Assembly (NCBI GenBank): GCA_029778935.1
Contig: JAKPBM010000350.1
Span: 1 to 6,286 of the forward strand
DNA: 6,286 nucleotides
Origin: Bacillota bacterium
GTDB lineage: Bacteria > Bacillota > Clostridia > Oscillospirales > QAMX01
Reading direction: 5' to 3'
The notes below the pieces were generated by a model, which worked only from the letters and a program-made list of their open reading frames with translations, made no database searches and was not told the DNA's origin. The position numbers and the translations under genes were made by a program. Shown here in pieces: positions 1 through 6,286 of this stretch; positions within the stretch are counted from its first letter, which is position 1, and every line of letters starts with the position of its first letter.

Positions 1-1
1 C

Positions 2-1606
2 GCCATGGGGTATACGAAAGAAGATCTGGACCGGCCGCTGATTGGCGTTGTGAACTCGCAAAACGAGATTGTGCCGGGGCATATCCATCTGGACTCCATC
101 GCCAAAGCCGTCAAGGAGGCCATCTGGGCCGCCGGCGGCACGCCGATTGAAGTCCCCGCCATTGCCGTCTGCGACGGGATTGCCATGGGGCACGTCGGCA
201 TGCACTACTCCCTGGCGTCCCGGGAACTCATTGCCGACTCGGTGGAAACCATGGCGATGGCCCACGCCTTTGACGGGCTTGTGCTGATTCCCAACTGCGA
301 CAAAGTCGTTCCCGGCATGCTCATGGCGGCGGCGCGGCTCAATATCCCAGCCGTCGTCGTATCCGGCGGCCCCATGCTGGCCGGCCGTGCTTTCGGACGG
401 AACGTGAGCCTGACCCAGACTTTTGAGGGGGTCGGCGCATATTCCGCAGGGCGCATGACCAAAGAGCAGCTGGAAGAGCTGGAAGAAAACGCCTGCCCCG
501 GCTGCGGCTCCTGTTCGGGCATGTTTACGGCCAACAGCATGAACTGCCTGACGGAAGTCATCGGCATGGGCCTGCCCGGAAACGGCACGATACCTGCTAT
601 TTCCGGCGCCAGAGTCCGTTTGGCCAAAGCGGCCGGGCGCGCCATCCTGCGCTTGGTGGAGCAGAACATCCGCCCGCTGGACATTTTGACGCCGAAAGCC
701 TTTGAAAACGCCCTCGCTGTCGACATGGCTTTGGGCTGCAGCTCCAATAGTGTCTTGCACCTGCTCGCCATCGCCCATGAGGCGGGCGTGGCGCTGGATT
801 TACAGAAAATCAACGAAATCAGCGAAAAAACCCCCAACCTCTGCCGCTTGTCCCCGGCCGGCCCGCACCACATCGAGGATTTAAACCGCGTCGGCGGCGT
901 GCCGGTGGTGATGGCGGAGCTGGCAAAGGCGGGGCTACTCCATACCGACTGCCTGACGGTTACGGGCAAAACCGTCGGCGAAAACCTTGCCGGCGTTGGC
1001 GCGCCCGACGGCACGGTCGTCCGCACCGTCGAAAACCCCTGCTCGCCCACCGGTGGCCTGGCCATCCTGTTTGGCAATCTGGCGCCGGAAGGCTGCGTAG
1101 TCAAGCGCTCTGCCGTGGACCCGTCCATGCTCAAGCACAACGGCCCGGCAAGAGTGTTTGACTCGGAAGAAAGCGCCATTTCCGCCATTTTAGGCGGCCA
1201 GATCCATAAAGGCGACGTGGTCGTCATCCGCTATGAAGGCCCCAAGGGCGGCCCGGGCATGCGGGAAATGCTCTCCCCCACCTCCGCGCTGGCGGGCATG
1301 GGGCTGGACAAAGACGTGGCGCTGATTACCGACGGCCGGTTCTCCGGCGCGTCCAGGGGCGCATCCATCGGCCATGTGTCGCCCGAAGCGGCGGCCGGCG
1401 GCCCCATCGCCTTAATACAGGAAGGCGACATCATCGACATTGACATTGACAACTACAGCATCCGCCTGCGCGTTTCCGACGAGGAACTGGCCGAAAGGCA
1501 GAAAAACGTCCGGCTGCTTCCTCCGAAAGTGCAGAAAGGCTATTTAAATCGGTACGCCTCCATGGTGACGTCCGCCTCCATGGGCGCCGTACTGGCAGTA
1601 AAATGA
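2..1606 (+). CDS. ilvD: Dihydroxy-acid dehydratase IlvD, 5'-truncated by the window edge
   Basis: IlvD dehydrates 2,3-dihydroxyisovalerate and 2,3-dihydroxy-3-methylvalerate to the 2-oxo acids that precede valine/leucine and isoleucine. It is a cytoplasmic Fe-S, Mg-dependent enzyme. The frame is open to the left edge. The ATG at 5-7 falls inside the conserved N-terminal block ([17 protein letters not shown]), so about 20 residues, including the true start, are missing. Numbering from that Met, visible motifs are CDGIAMGH (56-63), [16 protein letters not shown] (97-112, cluster Cys98 and Lys100), [17 protein letters not shown] (164-180, with the likely cluster cysteine Cys170) and [11 protein letters not shown] (442-452, with the presumed catalytic Ser447), followed by IGHVSPEA. 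The 533 visible residues match the usual length of about 555 once the lost end is added. The site that is Cys in [2Fe-2S] enzymes is Gly25 (VPGH), as in the oxygen-labile E. coli type. The stop lies 28 bases before leuA. The family call is firm; the cluster type is inference. Confidence 0.97.
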   Translation, partial: AMGYTKEDLDRPLIGVVNSQNEIVPGHIHLDSIAKAVKEAIWAAGGTPIEVPAIAVCDGIAMGHVGMHYSLASRELIADSVETMAMAHAFDGLVLIPNCDKVVPGMLMAAARLNIPAVVVSGGPMLAGRAFGRNVSLTQTFEGVGAYSAGRMTKEQLEELEENACPGCGSCSGMFTANSMNCLTEVIGMGLPGNGTIPAISGARVRLAKAAGRAILRLVEQNIRPLDILTPKAFENALAVDMALGCSSNSVLHLLAIAHEAGVALDLQKINEISEKTPNLCRLSPAGPHHIEDLNRVGGVPVVMAELAKAGLLHTDCLTVTGKTVGENLAGVGAPDGTVVRTVENPCSPTGGLAILFGNLAPEGCVVKRSAVDPSMLKHNGPARVFDSEESAISAILGGQIHKGDVVVIRYEGPKGGPGMREMLSPTSALAGMGLDKDVALITDGRFSGASRGASIGHVSPEAAAGGPIALIQEGDIIDIDIDNYSIRLRVSDEELAERQKNVRLLPPKVQKGYLNRYASMVTSASMGAVLAVK

Positions 1607-1620
1607 GAATCTATGGAAAG

Positions 1621-1629
1621 AAAGGGTGA
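1621..1629 (+). promoter_or_regulatory. Ribosome binding site of leuA
   Basis: The purine-rich AAAGGGTGA matches the GGTGA part of the Shine-Dalgarno consensus and ends 5 bases before the ATG at 1635. A GTG at 1626 in the same frame lies inside this site and has only a weak GGAAAG upstream. The site therefore favours the ATG at 1635 and a protein beginning [11 protein letters not shown], as is usual for LeuA. Confidence 0.7.
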
Positions 1630-1634
1630 AGAAG

Positions 1635-3143
1635 ATGGCAAAAAGGATCCGAATATTTGACACCACGCTGCGCGACGGCGAACAGTCCCCCGGGTGCAGC
1701 ATGAACCTAAGCGAAAAGTGCGAGGTGGCCCGGCAGCTAGCCAGGCTCGGCGTTGATGTCATAGAGGCGGGTTTTGCCATTGCCTCCCCCGGCGATTTTG
1801 AAGCCATTTCCGAAATCGCCAAAATTGTCAAAGGCTGCCAGGTGGCGTCTTTGGCCCGGTCTGTACAGAAAGATATTGACGCGGCCTACAACGCCGTGAA
1901 ACACGCGGAAGCGCCGCTGATTCACATTTTCATCGCCACGTCCCCCATTCACATGCAGTATAAGCTCCGCATGACGCCGGAGCAGGTGCTGGAACGGGCC
2001 GTGGAAGCCACGAAGTACGCCAAATCCCTCTGTTCGGAAGTGGAGTTTTCCTGCGAGGACGCCACCAGAAGCGAACTCCCCTTCCTGGCCCAGGTGGTGC
2101 AGAAGGTCATCGAAGCCGGCGCCACCGTCATCAACATCCCCGACACGGTGGGCTACACCACGCCGGCGGAGATGACGGAGCGCATAAAGTACCTCCGGGA
2201 AAACGTCCCGGACGTCGACAAGGTGCATCTTTCCGTCCACTGCCACAACGATTTGGGCATGGCGGTGGCCAACTCCCTGGCCGCCGTCGCCGCCGGCGCC
2301 ACCCAGGTGGAGGGTACCATCAACGGCATTGGCGAACGGGCGGGCAACGCCGCGCTGGAAGAAGTCATCATGGCTCTGCACACGCGCAAAAACTTCTTCA
2401 ACGCGACCTGCAACGTAGACACCACCCAGATTTACCGCACCAGCCGCCTGATTTCCAACATCATCGGCCAGCCCATCCCGCCCAACAAGGCCATCGTCGG
2501 CGCCAACGCCTTCGCCCACGAATCGGGCATCCACCAGCACGGCGTGCTGGCCGAGCGGTCAACGTATGAGATCATGACGCCCCAGTCCATCGGGCTGCTG
2601 ACCAACAAGATGGTGCTGGGCAAGCACTCCGGCCGACACGCCGTGGAGGAGCGGCTCAAAGAGCTGGGCTATACGCTTTCGAAAGAAGAGCTTGACAGCC
2701 TGTTTGAAAAGTTTAAGAAGCTCGCCGACCAGAAAAAGAACATCTCCGACTCCGATTTGGAAGCTTTGGCCGACGACCGGCAGGTGGAAAAGCCCGGCGT
2801 ATATAAACTCGAGCGCTACGTGGTCAACTGCGGCAAGGCCATGACGGCGACGGCCGTTATCGGGCTGGAGAAAGACGGCGTGGTGACGGAAGGCGTCGCC
2901 GCCGGCACCGGCCCCGTGGACGCGGCGTACAAAGCTATCGAAAGCATCGTCGGCCCCGACTTTACGCTGACCCACTATGCTATCCAGAGCGTATCCGAAG
3001 GGGAAGATTCTCTGGGCGAGGTCGTCGTCCGTCTGAAAAGGGGCGACCATGTGGCCACCGGCCGCGGCCTGTCCACCGACATTATCGAATCCAGCCTGCT
3101 GGCCTACATAAATGGCGTTAACAAGCTGCTGCAGCAGGCGTAA
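1635..3143 (+). CDS. leuA: 2-isopropylmalate synthase LeuA
   Basis: LeuA catalyses the first committed step of leucine synthesis, condensing acetyl-CoA with 2-oxoisovalerate to 2-isopropylmalate in the cytoplasm. The protein has 502 residues, close to the usual 500-520 for the bacterial type. The N-terminal HMGL-like TIM barrel (about 5-270) opens with [13 protein letters not shown] (8-20). It carries the divalent-metal ligands Asp9, His202 and His204 (HCHND) and Asn238 ([11 protein letters not shown]). The linker region contains HESGIHQHG (295-303) and LGKHSGRHA (328-336). The C-terminal allosteric LeuA-dimer domain (about 388-500) holds [13 protein letters not shown] (424-436) and [12 protein letters not shown] (476-487), so leucine feedback inhibition is expected. 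The ATG at 1635 is chosen over the GTG at 1626 because of its ribosome binding site and the family N-terminus. The gene follows ilvD by 28 bases and precedes its paralogue cimA by 22. The RDGEQSPG signature and the closeness to standard LeuA make homocitrate or citramalate synthase unlikely. Confidence 0.95.
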   Translation: MAKRIRIFDTTLRDGEQSPGCSMNLSEKCEVARQLARLGVDVIEAGFAIASPGDFEAISEIAKIVKGCQVASLARSVQKDIDAAYNAVKHAEAPLIHIFIATSPIHMQYKLRMTPEQVLERAVEATKYAKSLCSEVEFSCEDATRSELPFLAQVVQKVIEAGATVINIPDTVGYTTPAEMTERIKYLRENVPDVDKVHLSVHCHNDLGMAVANSLAAVAAGATQVEGTINGIGERAGNAALEEVIMALHTRKNFFNATCNVDTTQIYRTSRLISNIIGQPIPPNKAIVGANAFAHESGIHQHGVLAERSTYEIMTPQSIGLLTNKMVLGKHSGRHAVEERLKELGYTLSKEELDSLFEKFKKLADQKKNISDSDLEALADDRQVEKPGVYKLERYVVNCGKAMTATAVIGLEKDGVVTEGVAAGTGPVDAAYKAIESIVGPDFTLTHYAIQSVSEGEDSLGEVVVRLKRGDHVATGRGLSTDIIESSLLAYINGVNKLLQQA

Positions 3144-3153
3144 CCCTTCCTTT

Positions 3154-3160
3154 GGAGGTG
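3154..3160 (+). promoter_or_regulatory. Ribosome binding site of cimA
   Basis: A full GGAGGTG lies between leuA and cimA. From the end of GGAGG to the GTG at 3166 is 7 bases, which is ideal. To the TTG at 3163 it is only 4. An in-frame ATG at 3112 lies inside leuA, far upstream of the site. The site therefore fixes the start at the GTG. Confidence 0.85.
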
Positions 3161-3165
3161 CCTTG

Positions 3166-4749
3166 GTGAAGCAAGTGAAAATCTTCGATTCCACCCTGCG
3201 GGACGGCGCCCAGGGGGAAGGAATCGCGTTTTCCGTAGAAGACAAATTGAACATCGTCCGCGCGCTGGATGAAATCGGTATTGCCTACATAGAGGCGGGC
3301 AACCCCGGCTCCAACCCGAAAGACCTGGAATTTTTCGCCCGGGCCAGGGGGATGCGGCTGAAGCACGCTAAACTCTGCGCCTTCGGCAGCACCCGGCGCA
3401 AAGGCATTGCCGTGGAAGAGGACGCCAACGTGCTGTCCCTGCTCAAAGCGGAAACGCAGGTCGTTTCCCTGTTCGGCAAGTCCTGGGACCTGCACGTGAC
3501 AGGCATTTTAAACGCCACGCTGGAAGAAAATCTGGCCATGATCGAGGAAACCGTGCGCTTTTTCAAGGAAAAAGGCAAGGAAGTCATCTTCGACGCCGAG
3601 CATTTCTTCGACGGGTATAAGGAGAACCCTGACTACGCCATGGCGGCGCTGGCTGCGGCGTGCAAAGGCGGCGCCGACACGCTGTGCCTGTGCGACACCA
3701 ACGGGGCGGCGTACCCCACCGACGTGAAGGCCATCACGGAAAAGGTCTGCGCGGCGTTCCCCTCCTGCTCCGTCGGCATCCACTGCCATAACGACACGGG
3801 GCTGGCCGTGGCCAACTCCCTGTTCGCCGTGGACGGCGGCGCCGACCACGTGCAGGGCACGTTCATCGGCTTTGGCGAGCGCTGCGGAAACGCCAATCTA
3901 AGCACGATTATCCCCAATCTGGAGTTAAAACGCGGTACACCTTGCCTTCCGGCGGGCAAGCTCGCGATGCTTACCCAGACGGCGCGGCATATCGCCGAAA
4001 TCGCCAACGTCCCTCTCTCCGGCGGCAAGCCCTATGTGGGCCATTCCGCCTTTGCCCACAAGGGCGGCATGCACATCGACGGGGTCAGCAAACTGTCCCG
4101 CTCGTTTGAGCACGTTTCGCCGGAAACCGTGGGCAACGAACGGCGGTTTTTAATGTCGGAAGTCTCCGGCCGCGCCACGATTCTAAGCAAAATCCAGAAA
4201 ATCGACCCGACTATCACCAAAGATTCGCCGGAAACCAAGCGCATCATGGAGCGCCTGAAACAGCTGGAACACAACGGATACCAGTTTGAAGCGGCGGAAG
4301 AAAGCTTTACCCTTTGGATTTACAAAGAGCTGGGCCGTTTCGAGTCCCATTTCGAGCTGATCAGCTTCCGCGTGCTGGGCGAATGCCCCTTCCCCGCCGA
4401 GGACTACACGGCTTCGGCCATGATCGAGATCAAAGTGGACGGCATCACGGAAATCACCGCCGCCAAGGGCCAGGGCCCGGTGCACGCGCTGGACCAGGCC
4501 CTGCGCAAAGCCCTGATGGTCTTCTACCCCACGCTGGCTCAAATGCGCCTGACCGACTACAAGGTGCGCGTACTGGAACCCAAGGGGGGCACGGCCGCCA
4601 AAGTTCGCGTCTTAATCGAGTCTACCGACGGCGACAACGTCTGGACGACGGTGGGCGTATCGGAAGACATTATTCAGGCCAGCTGGGAAGCCCTTGTGGA
4701 TTCCATCGAATACAAGCTGTTGCTGGACGGACAGCCGTCTTTGCATTAG
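3166..4749 (+). CDS. cimA: (R)-citramalate synthase CimA
   Basis: CimA condenses acetyl-CoA with pyruvate to (R)-citramalate, starting the threonine-independent route to 2-oxobutyrate and isoleucine. From a GTG start the protein has 527 residues, typical of the bacterial CimA family exemplified in Geobacter. The barrel domain begins [14 protein letters not shown] (7-20). Predicted metal ligands are Asp8, His206 and His208 (HCHND) and Asn242 (GERCGNANL). The family-specific block [17 protein letters not shown] (142-158) and the motif [13 protein letters not shown] (291-303) separate it from LeuA, which has RDGEQ and HESGIHQ at the matching places. A C-terminal LeuA-dimer domain (about 395-520) with [16 protein letters not shown] (435-450) suggests allosteric control, probably by isoleucine, though the effector cannot be read from sequence. 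The gene starts 22 bases after leuA and ends 16 before leuC, whose product is the next enzyme on citramalate. Misannotation as 2-isopropylmalate or homocitrate synthase is the main alternative; the motifs argue against it. Confidence 0.92.
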   Translation: MKQVKIFDSTLRDGAQGEGIAFSVEDKLNIVRALDEIGIAYIEAGNPGSNPKDLEFFARARGMRLKHAKLCAFGSTRRKGIAVEEDANVLSLLKAETQVVSLFGKSWDLHVTGILNATLEENLAMIEETVRFFKEKGKEVIFDAEHFFDGYKENPDYAMAALAAACKGGADTLCLCDTNGAAYPTDVKAITEKVCAAFPSCSVGIHCHNDTGLAVANSLFAVDGGADHVQGTFIGFGERCGNANLSTIIPNLELKRGTPCLPAGKLAMLTQTARHIAEIANVPLSGGKPYVGHSAFAHKGGMHIDGVSKLSRSFEHVSPETVGNERRFLMSEVSGRATILSKIQKIDPTITKDSPETKRIMERLKQLEHNGYQFEAAEESFTLWIYKELGRFESHFELISFRVLGECPFPAEDYTASAMIEIKVDGITEITAAKGQGPVHALDQALRKALMVFYPTLAQMRLTDYKVRVLEPKGGTAAKVRVLIESTDGDNVWTTVGVSEDIIQASWEALVDSIEYKLLLDGQPSLH

Positions 4750-4751
4750 AA

Positions 4752-4757
4752 AAGGAG
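4752..4757 (+). promoter_or_regulatory. Ribosome binding site of leuC
   Basis: AAGGAG sits just after the cimA stop and 8 bases before the ATG at 4766. It supports that start over an in-frame ATG at 4694 inside cimA, and over the nearby ATGs at 4772 and 4778, which are spaced less well. Confidence 0.85.
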
Positions 4758-4765
4758 AAACTGCC

Positions 4766-6025
4766 ATGGGAATGACAATGACGCAAAAGATCCTGGCCGC
4801 GCATGCCGGGCTTTCCTCCGTAAAAGCCGGACAGCTCATCTCCGCCAGGCTGGATTTGGTTCTCGGAAACGACGTCACCTCGCCGGTGGCCATCAAGGAG
4901 TTTGAGAAAACCGGCGCCAAAACGGTGTTTGACAAAGAAAAAATCGCTTTGGTCATGGACCACTTTACGCCCAACAAAGACATCAAGGCCGCCGAGCAGT
5001 GCAAAATCATCCGCGACTTTGCGAGAAAACACGGCATCGTCCACTTCTACGATGTGGGCGAAATGGGCGTGGAACATGCTTTGCTGCCGGAAAAAGGCCT
5101 GGTAGGCCCCGGCGAGCTAGTCATCGGCGCCGACTCCCACACCTGCACCTACGGCGCGCTGGGCGCTTTCTCCACCGGCGTGGGCAGCACGGACATGGCC
5201 TGCGGCATGGCGGAGGGCACGGCCTGGTTTAAGGTACCCTCGGCGCTGAAGTTCGTTCTGAAGGGAAAGCCCGCGCCGTATGTTTCCGGCAAGGACATTA
5301 TCCTCTACATCATCGGCCAAATCGGCGTTGACGGCGCTTTGTATAAGTCCATGGAGTTTACGGGCGACGGTATTGCCCATCTGAGCATGGACGACCGCTT
5401 CTCCATGGCCAACATGGCCATCGAAGCTGGCGCCAAGAATGGGATTTTTGAAGTGGACGAAAAGACCATCGCTTACTTCCGCGAACGGTCCGACCGGGAG
5501 TTTACCGTCTACAAAGCCGACGAGGACGCGGAATACGACGCCGTCTACGAAATCGACCTCTCCACCCTGCGCCCGGTGGTCGCCTTCCCCCACCTGCCGG
5601 AAAACACCCACTTTGTCGACGAAATCGGCGAGGTTCCAATTGACCAGGTGGTTATCGGCTCCTGCACCAACGGCCGTCTGGAGGATTTGGCCATCGCGGC
5701 AAAGATTCTGGAAGGTAAAAAGGTACATAAAAACGTCCGCGTCATCATCTTCCCCGCCACGCAGAAGATTTACCTTGACGCGCTGCGGCTGGGCTACATC
5801 GAAACCTTCATCAAAGCCGGCTGCGCCGTTTCCACCCCGACCTGCGGGCCCTGCCTGGGCGGGCACATGGGCATTCTGGCCAAAGGCGAGCGGGCGCTGG
5901 CCACGACCAACCGCAACTTCGTCGGCCGCATGGGCCATCCGGAGAGCGAAGTGTATCTGGCAAGCCCCGCCGTGGCCGCCGCTTCCGCCATCACGGGCTG
6001 TATCACCGCCCCGGACAAAGTGTAA
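4766..6025 (+). CDS. leuC: 3-isopropylmalate dehydratase large subunit LeuC
   Basis: LeuC is the iron-sulfur subunit of isopropylmalate isomerase. With LeuD it converts 2- to 3-isopropylmalate through dehydration and rehydration. In this setting it should also convert citramalate to 3-methylmalate by way of citraconate. The 419-residue protein is an aconitase-family three-domain subunit. Visible motifs are MDHFTPN (64-70) and [20 protein letters not shown] (121-140). The three [4Fe-4S] ligands are Cys300 (GSCTNGR) and Cys360 and Cys363 ([13 protein letters not shown]). Its length matches the short archaeal/clostridial type (about 418-420), not the proteobacterial form of about 466. The start at 4766 gives the family N-terminus [15 protein letters not shown]. 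It lies 16 bases after cimA and 24 before leuD. Homoaconitase and 2,3-dimethylmalate dehydratase belong to the same short subfamily and cannot be excluded by motif alone. The leuA/cimA context makes isopropylmalate/citramalate isomerase the best call. Confidence 0.95.
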   Translation: MGMTMTQKILAAHAGLSSVKAGQLISARLDLVLGNDVTSPVAIKEFEKTGAKTVFDKEKIALVMDHFTPNKDIKAAEQCKIIRDFARKHGIVHFYDVGEMGVEHALLPEKGLVGPGELVIGADSHTCTYGALGAFSTGVGSTDMACGMAEGTAWFKVPSALKFVLKGKPAPYVSGKDIILYIIGQIGVDGALYKSMEFTGDGIAHLSMDDRFSMANMAIEAGAKNGIFEVDEKTIAYFRERSDREFTVYKADEDAEYDAVYEIDLSTLRPVVAFPHLPENTHFVDEIGEVPIDQVVIGSCTNGRLEDLAIAAKILEGKKVHKNVRVIIFPATQKIYLDALRLGYIETFIKAGCAVSTPTCGPCLGGHMGILAKGERALATTNRNFVGRMGHPESEVYLASPAVAAASAITGCITAPDKV

Positions 6026-6034
6026 GACGCGCGA

Positions 6035-6040
6035 AAGGAG
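6035..6040 (+). promoter_or_regulatory. Ribosome binding site of leuD
   Basis: AAGGAG lies in the 24-base leuC-leuD gap, 9 bases before the ATG at 6050. It closely resembles the site before leuC, which fits matched translation of the two subunits. Confidence 0.8.
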
Positions 6041-6049
6041 AACGCACCC

Positions 6050-6286
6050 ATGAAACTGCAAGGCAAAGCCCTGTGTTACGGCGACAACGTGGACACGGAC
6101 GTCATCATCCCCGCCCGCTATTTGAACACTTCCGACCCCAAAGAGCTGGCGGCCCACTGCATGGAGGATATCGACGCTAACTTCAAAAACAAGGTGCAGC
6201 CGGGCGACATTATGGTGGCCGGCAAGAACTTCGGCTGCGGCTCTTCCAGAGAGCACGCGCCCATCGCCATCAAGGCTTCCGGCATC
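6050..6286 (+). CDS. leuD: 3-isopropylmalate dehydratase small subunit LeuD, 3'-truncated by the window edge
   Basis: LeuD is the swivelling-domain subunit that completes the isomerase active site with LeuC. Only the first 79 residues are in the window. The short archaeal/clostridial-type family usually has about 160-165, so roughly half is missing, with no sign of a real break. The N-terminus carries [16 protein letters not shown] (10-25), the standard opening of this family. The substrate-loop segment follows as YLNT (24-27), then [14 protein letters not shown] (58-71), which includes the active-site Ser-Ser-Arg. The loop after Tyr-Leu is known to affect the choice among isopropylmalate, citramalate and homoaconitate in methanogen homologues, but YLNT alone does not settle the substrate. 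The start has a good ribosome binding site 9 bases upstream. Context directly behind leuC supports the name. Confidence 0.93.
   Translation, partial: MKLQGKALCYGDNVDTDVIIPARYLNTSDPKELAAHCMEDIDANFKNKVQPGDIMVAGKNFGCGSSREHAPIAIKASGI

Noticed and set aside
5..7. ATG near the left edge as the start of ilvD
   Set aside because: The codon before it is in frame and open, and the family has about 20 more residues ahead of the GYT-x-EDLD block. The Met is internal and the gene is cut by the window.
205..1227. Antisense open frame of 340 codons across ilvD
   Set aside because: It lies wholly opposite a well-conserved gene. Its translation is low-complexity and matches no family I recognise. GC-rich codon use on the plus strand suppresses stops on the minus strand.
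1435..1452. Short GACATT tandem repeat in ilvD
   Set aside because: It encodes Ile-Asp-Ile-Asp-Ile-Asp in a stretch where the family commonly has alternating Ile/Asp; it is too short to be a meaningful repeat.
1626..1628. GTG as the start of leuA
   Set aside because: It lies inside the likely Shine-Dalgarno sequence and would add only Met-Lys-Lys before a well-placed ATG at 1635.
1607..1634. Possible terminator or promoter between ilvD and leuA
   Set aside because: The 28-base gap is purine-rich, has no inverted repeat or T-run, and lacks room for -35/-10 elements apart from the coding sequence.
1737..2540. Antisense open frame of 267 codons across leuA
   Set aside because: It is a shadow of leuA with repetitive Gly/Val/Asp/Arg composition and no recognisable motif.
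2559..3254. Antisense open frame of 231 codons over the leuA-cimA junction
   Set aside because: It covers the conserved C-terminus of leuA and the start of cimA, with no family resemblance in its translation.
4694..4765. 24-codon upstream extension of leuC beginning inside cimA
   Set aside because: The extension has no family counterpart, while AAGGAG 8 bases before 4766 and the [16 protein letters not shown]-terminus fix the start.
4314..4775. Plus-strand open frame of 153 codons over the end of cimA
   Set aside because: It is an alternate-frame shadow of cimA, rich in Arg, Gly and Pro, with no ribosome binding site or motif.
5117..6256. Antisense open frame of 379 codons across leuC and leuD
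   Set aside because: It spans two real genes and their junction, is rich in Gly, Ala, Val and His as expected from a reversed GC-rich coding strand, and shows no domain.

Overview
This window is an uninterrupted stretch of branched-chain amino acid biosynthesis genes, all on the plus strand and closely packed. In order they are ilvD (5' end cut off by the window), leuA, cimA, leuC and leuD (3' end cut off). The four junctions are only 28, 22, 16 and 24 bases long. Each holds a purine-rich Shine-Dalgarno sequence, and none shows a hairpin terminator or a clear promoter. The layout reads as the middle of one polycistronic operon whose promoter and any leader control lie upstream of base 1. The rest of leuD, and perhaps leuB, would lie beyond base 6286. 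There is no gene-free stretch longer than 28 bases. I saw no RNA gene, mobile element, CRISPR array or foreign-looking segment.

Together the genes explain much of leucine synthesis and a threonine-independent route to isoleucine. LeuA condenses acetyl-CoA with 2-oxoisovalerate for leucine. CimA, a paralogue in the next position, condenses acetyl-CoA with pyruvate to give (R)-citramalate. LeuC and LeuD form the [4Fe-4S] isomerase that can process both 2-isopropylmalate and citramalate. LeuB, not in the window, would then yield 2-oxobutyrate in the isoleucine branch. IlvD acts later on the dihydroxy acids of both the valine and isoleucine branches, and the valine branch supplies LeuA's 2-oxo acid.

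The organism is most likely an anaerobic member of the Firmicutes (Bacillota), for example a GC-rich clostridial or Negativicutes lineage. The reasons are strong GGAGG-type ribosome binding sites, a GTG start, a GC-rich third codon position, a short archaeal/clostridial-type LeuC (419 residues), an IlvD whose first cysteine-ligand site is glycine (the oxygen-labile [4Fe-4S] pattern), and the citramalate route itself. This placement is inference from general features and goes no lower than phylum with any confidence.

I do not see an undescribed system here. The region is ordinary core metabolism. The points most worth a second look are the tandem leuA-cimA pair sharing one isomerase, the GTG start of cimA, and the cofactor type of IlvD.
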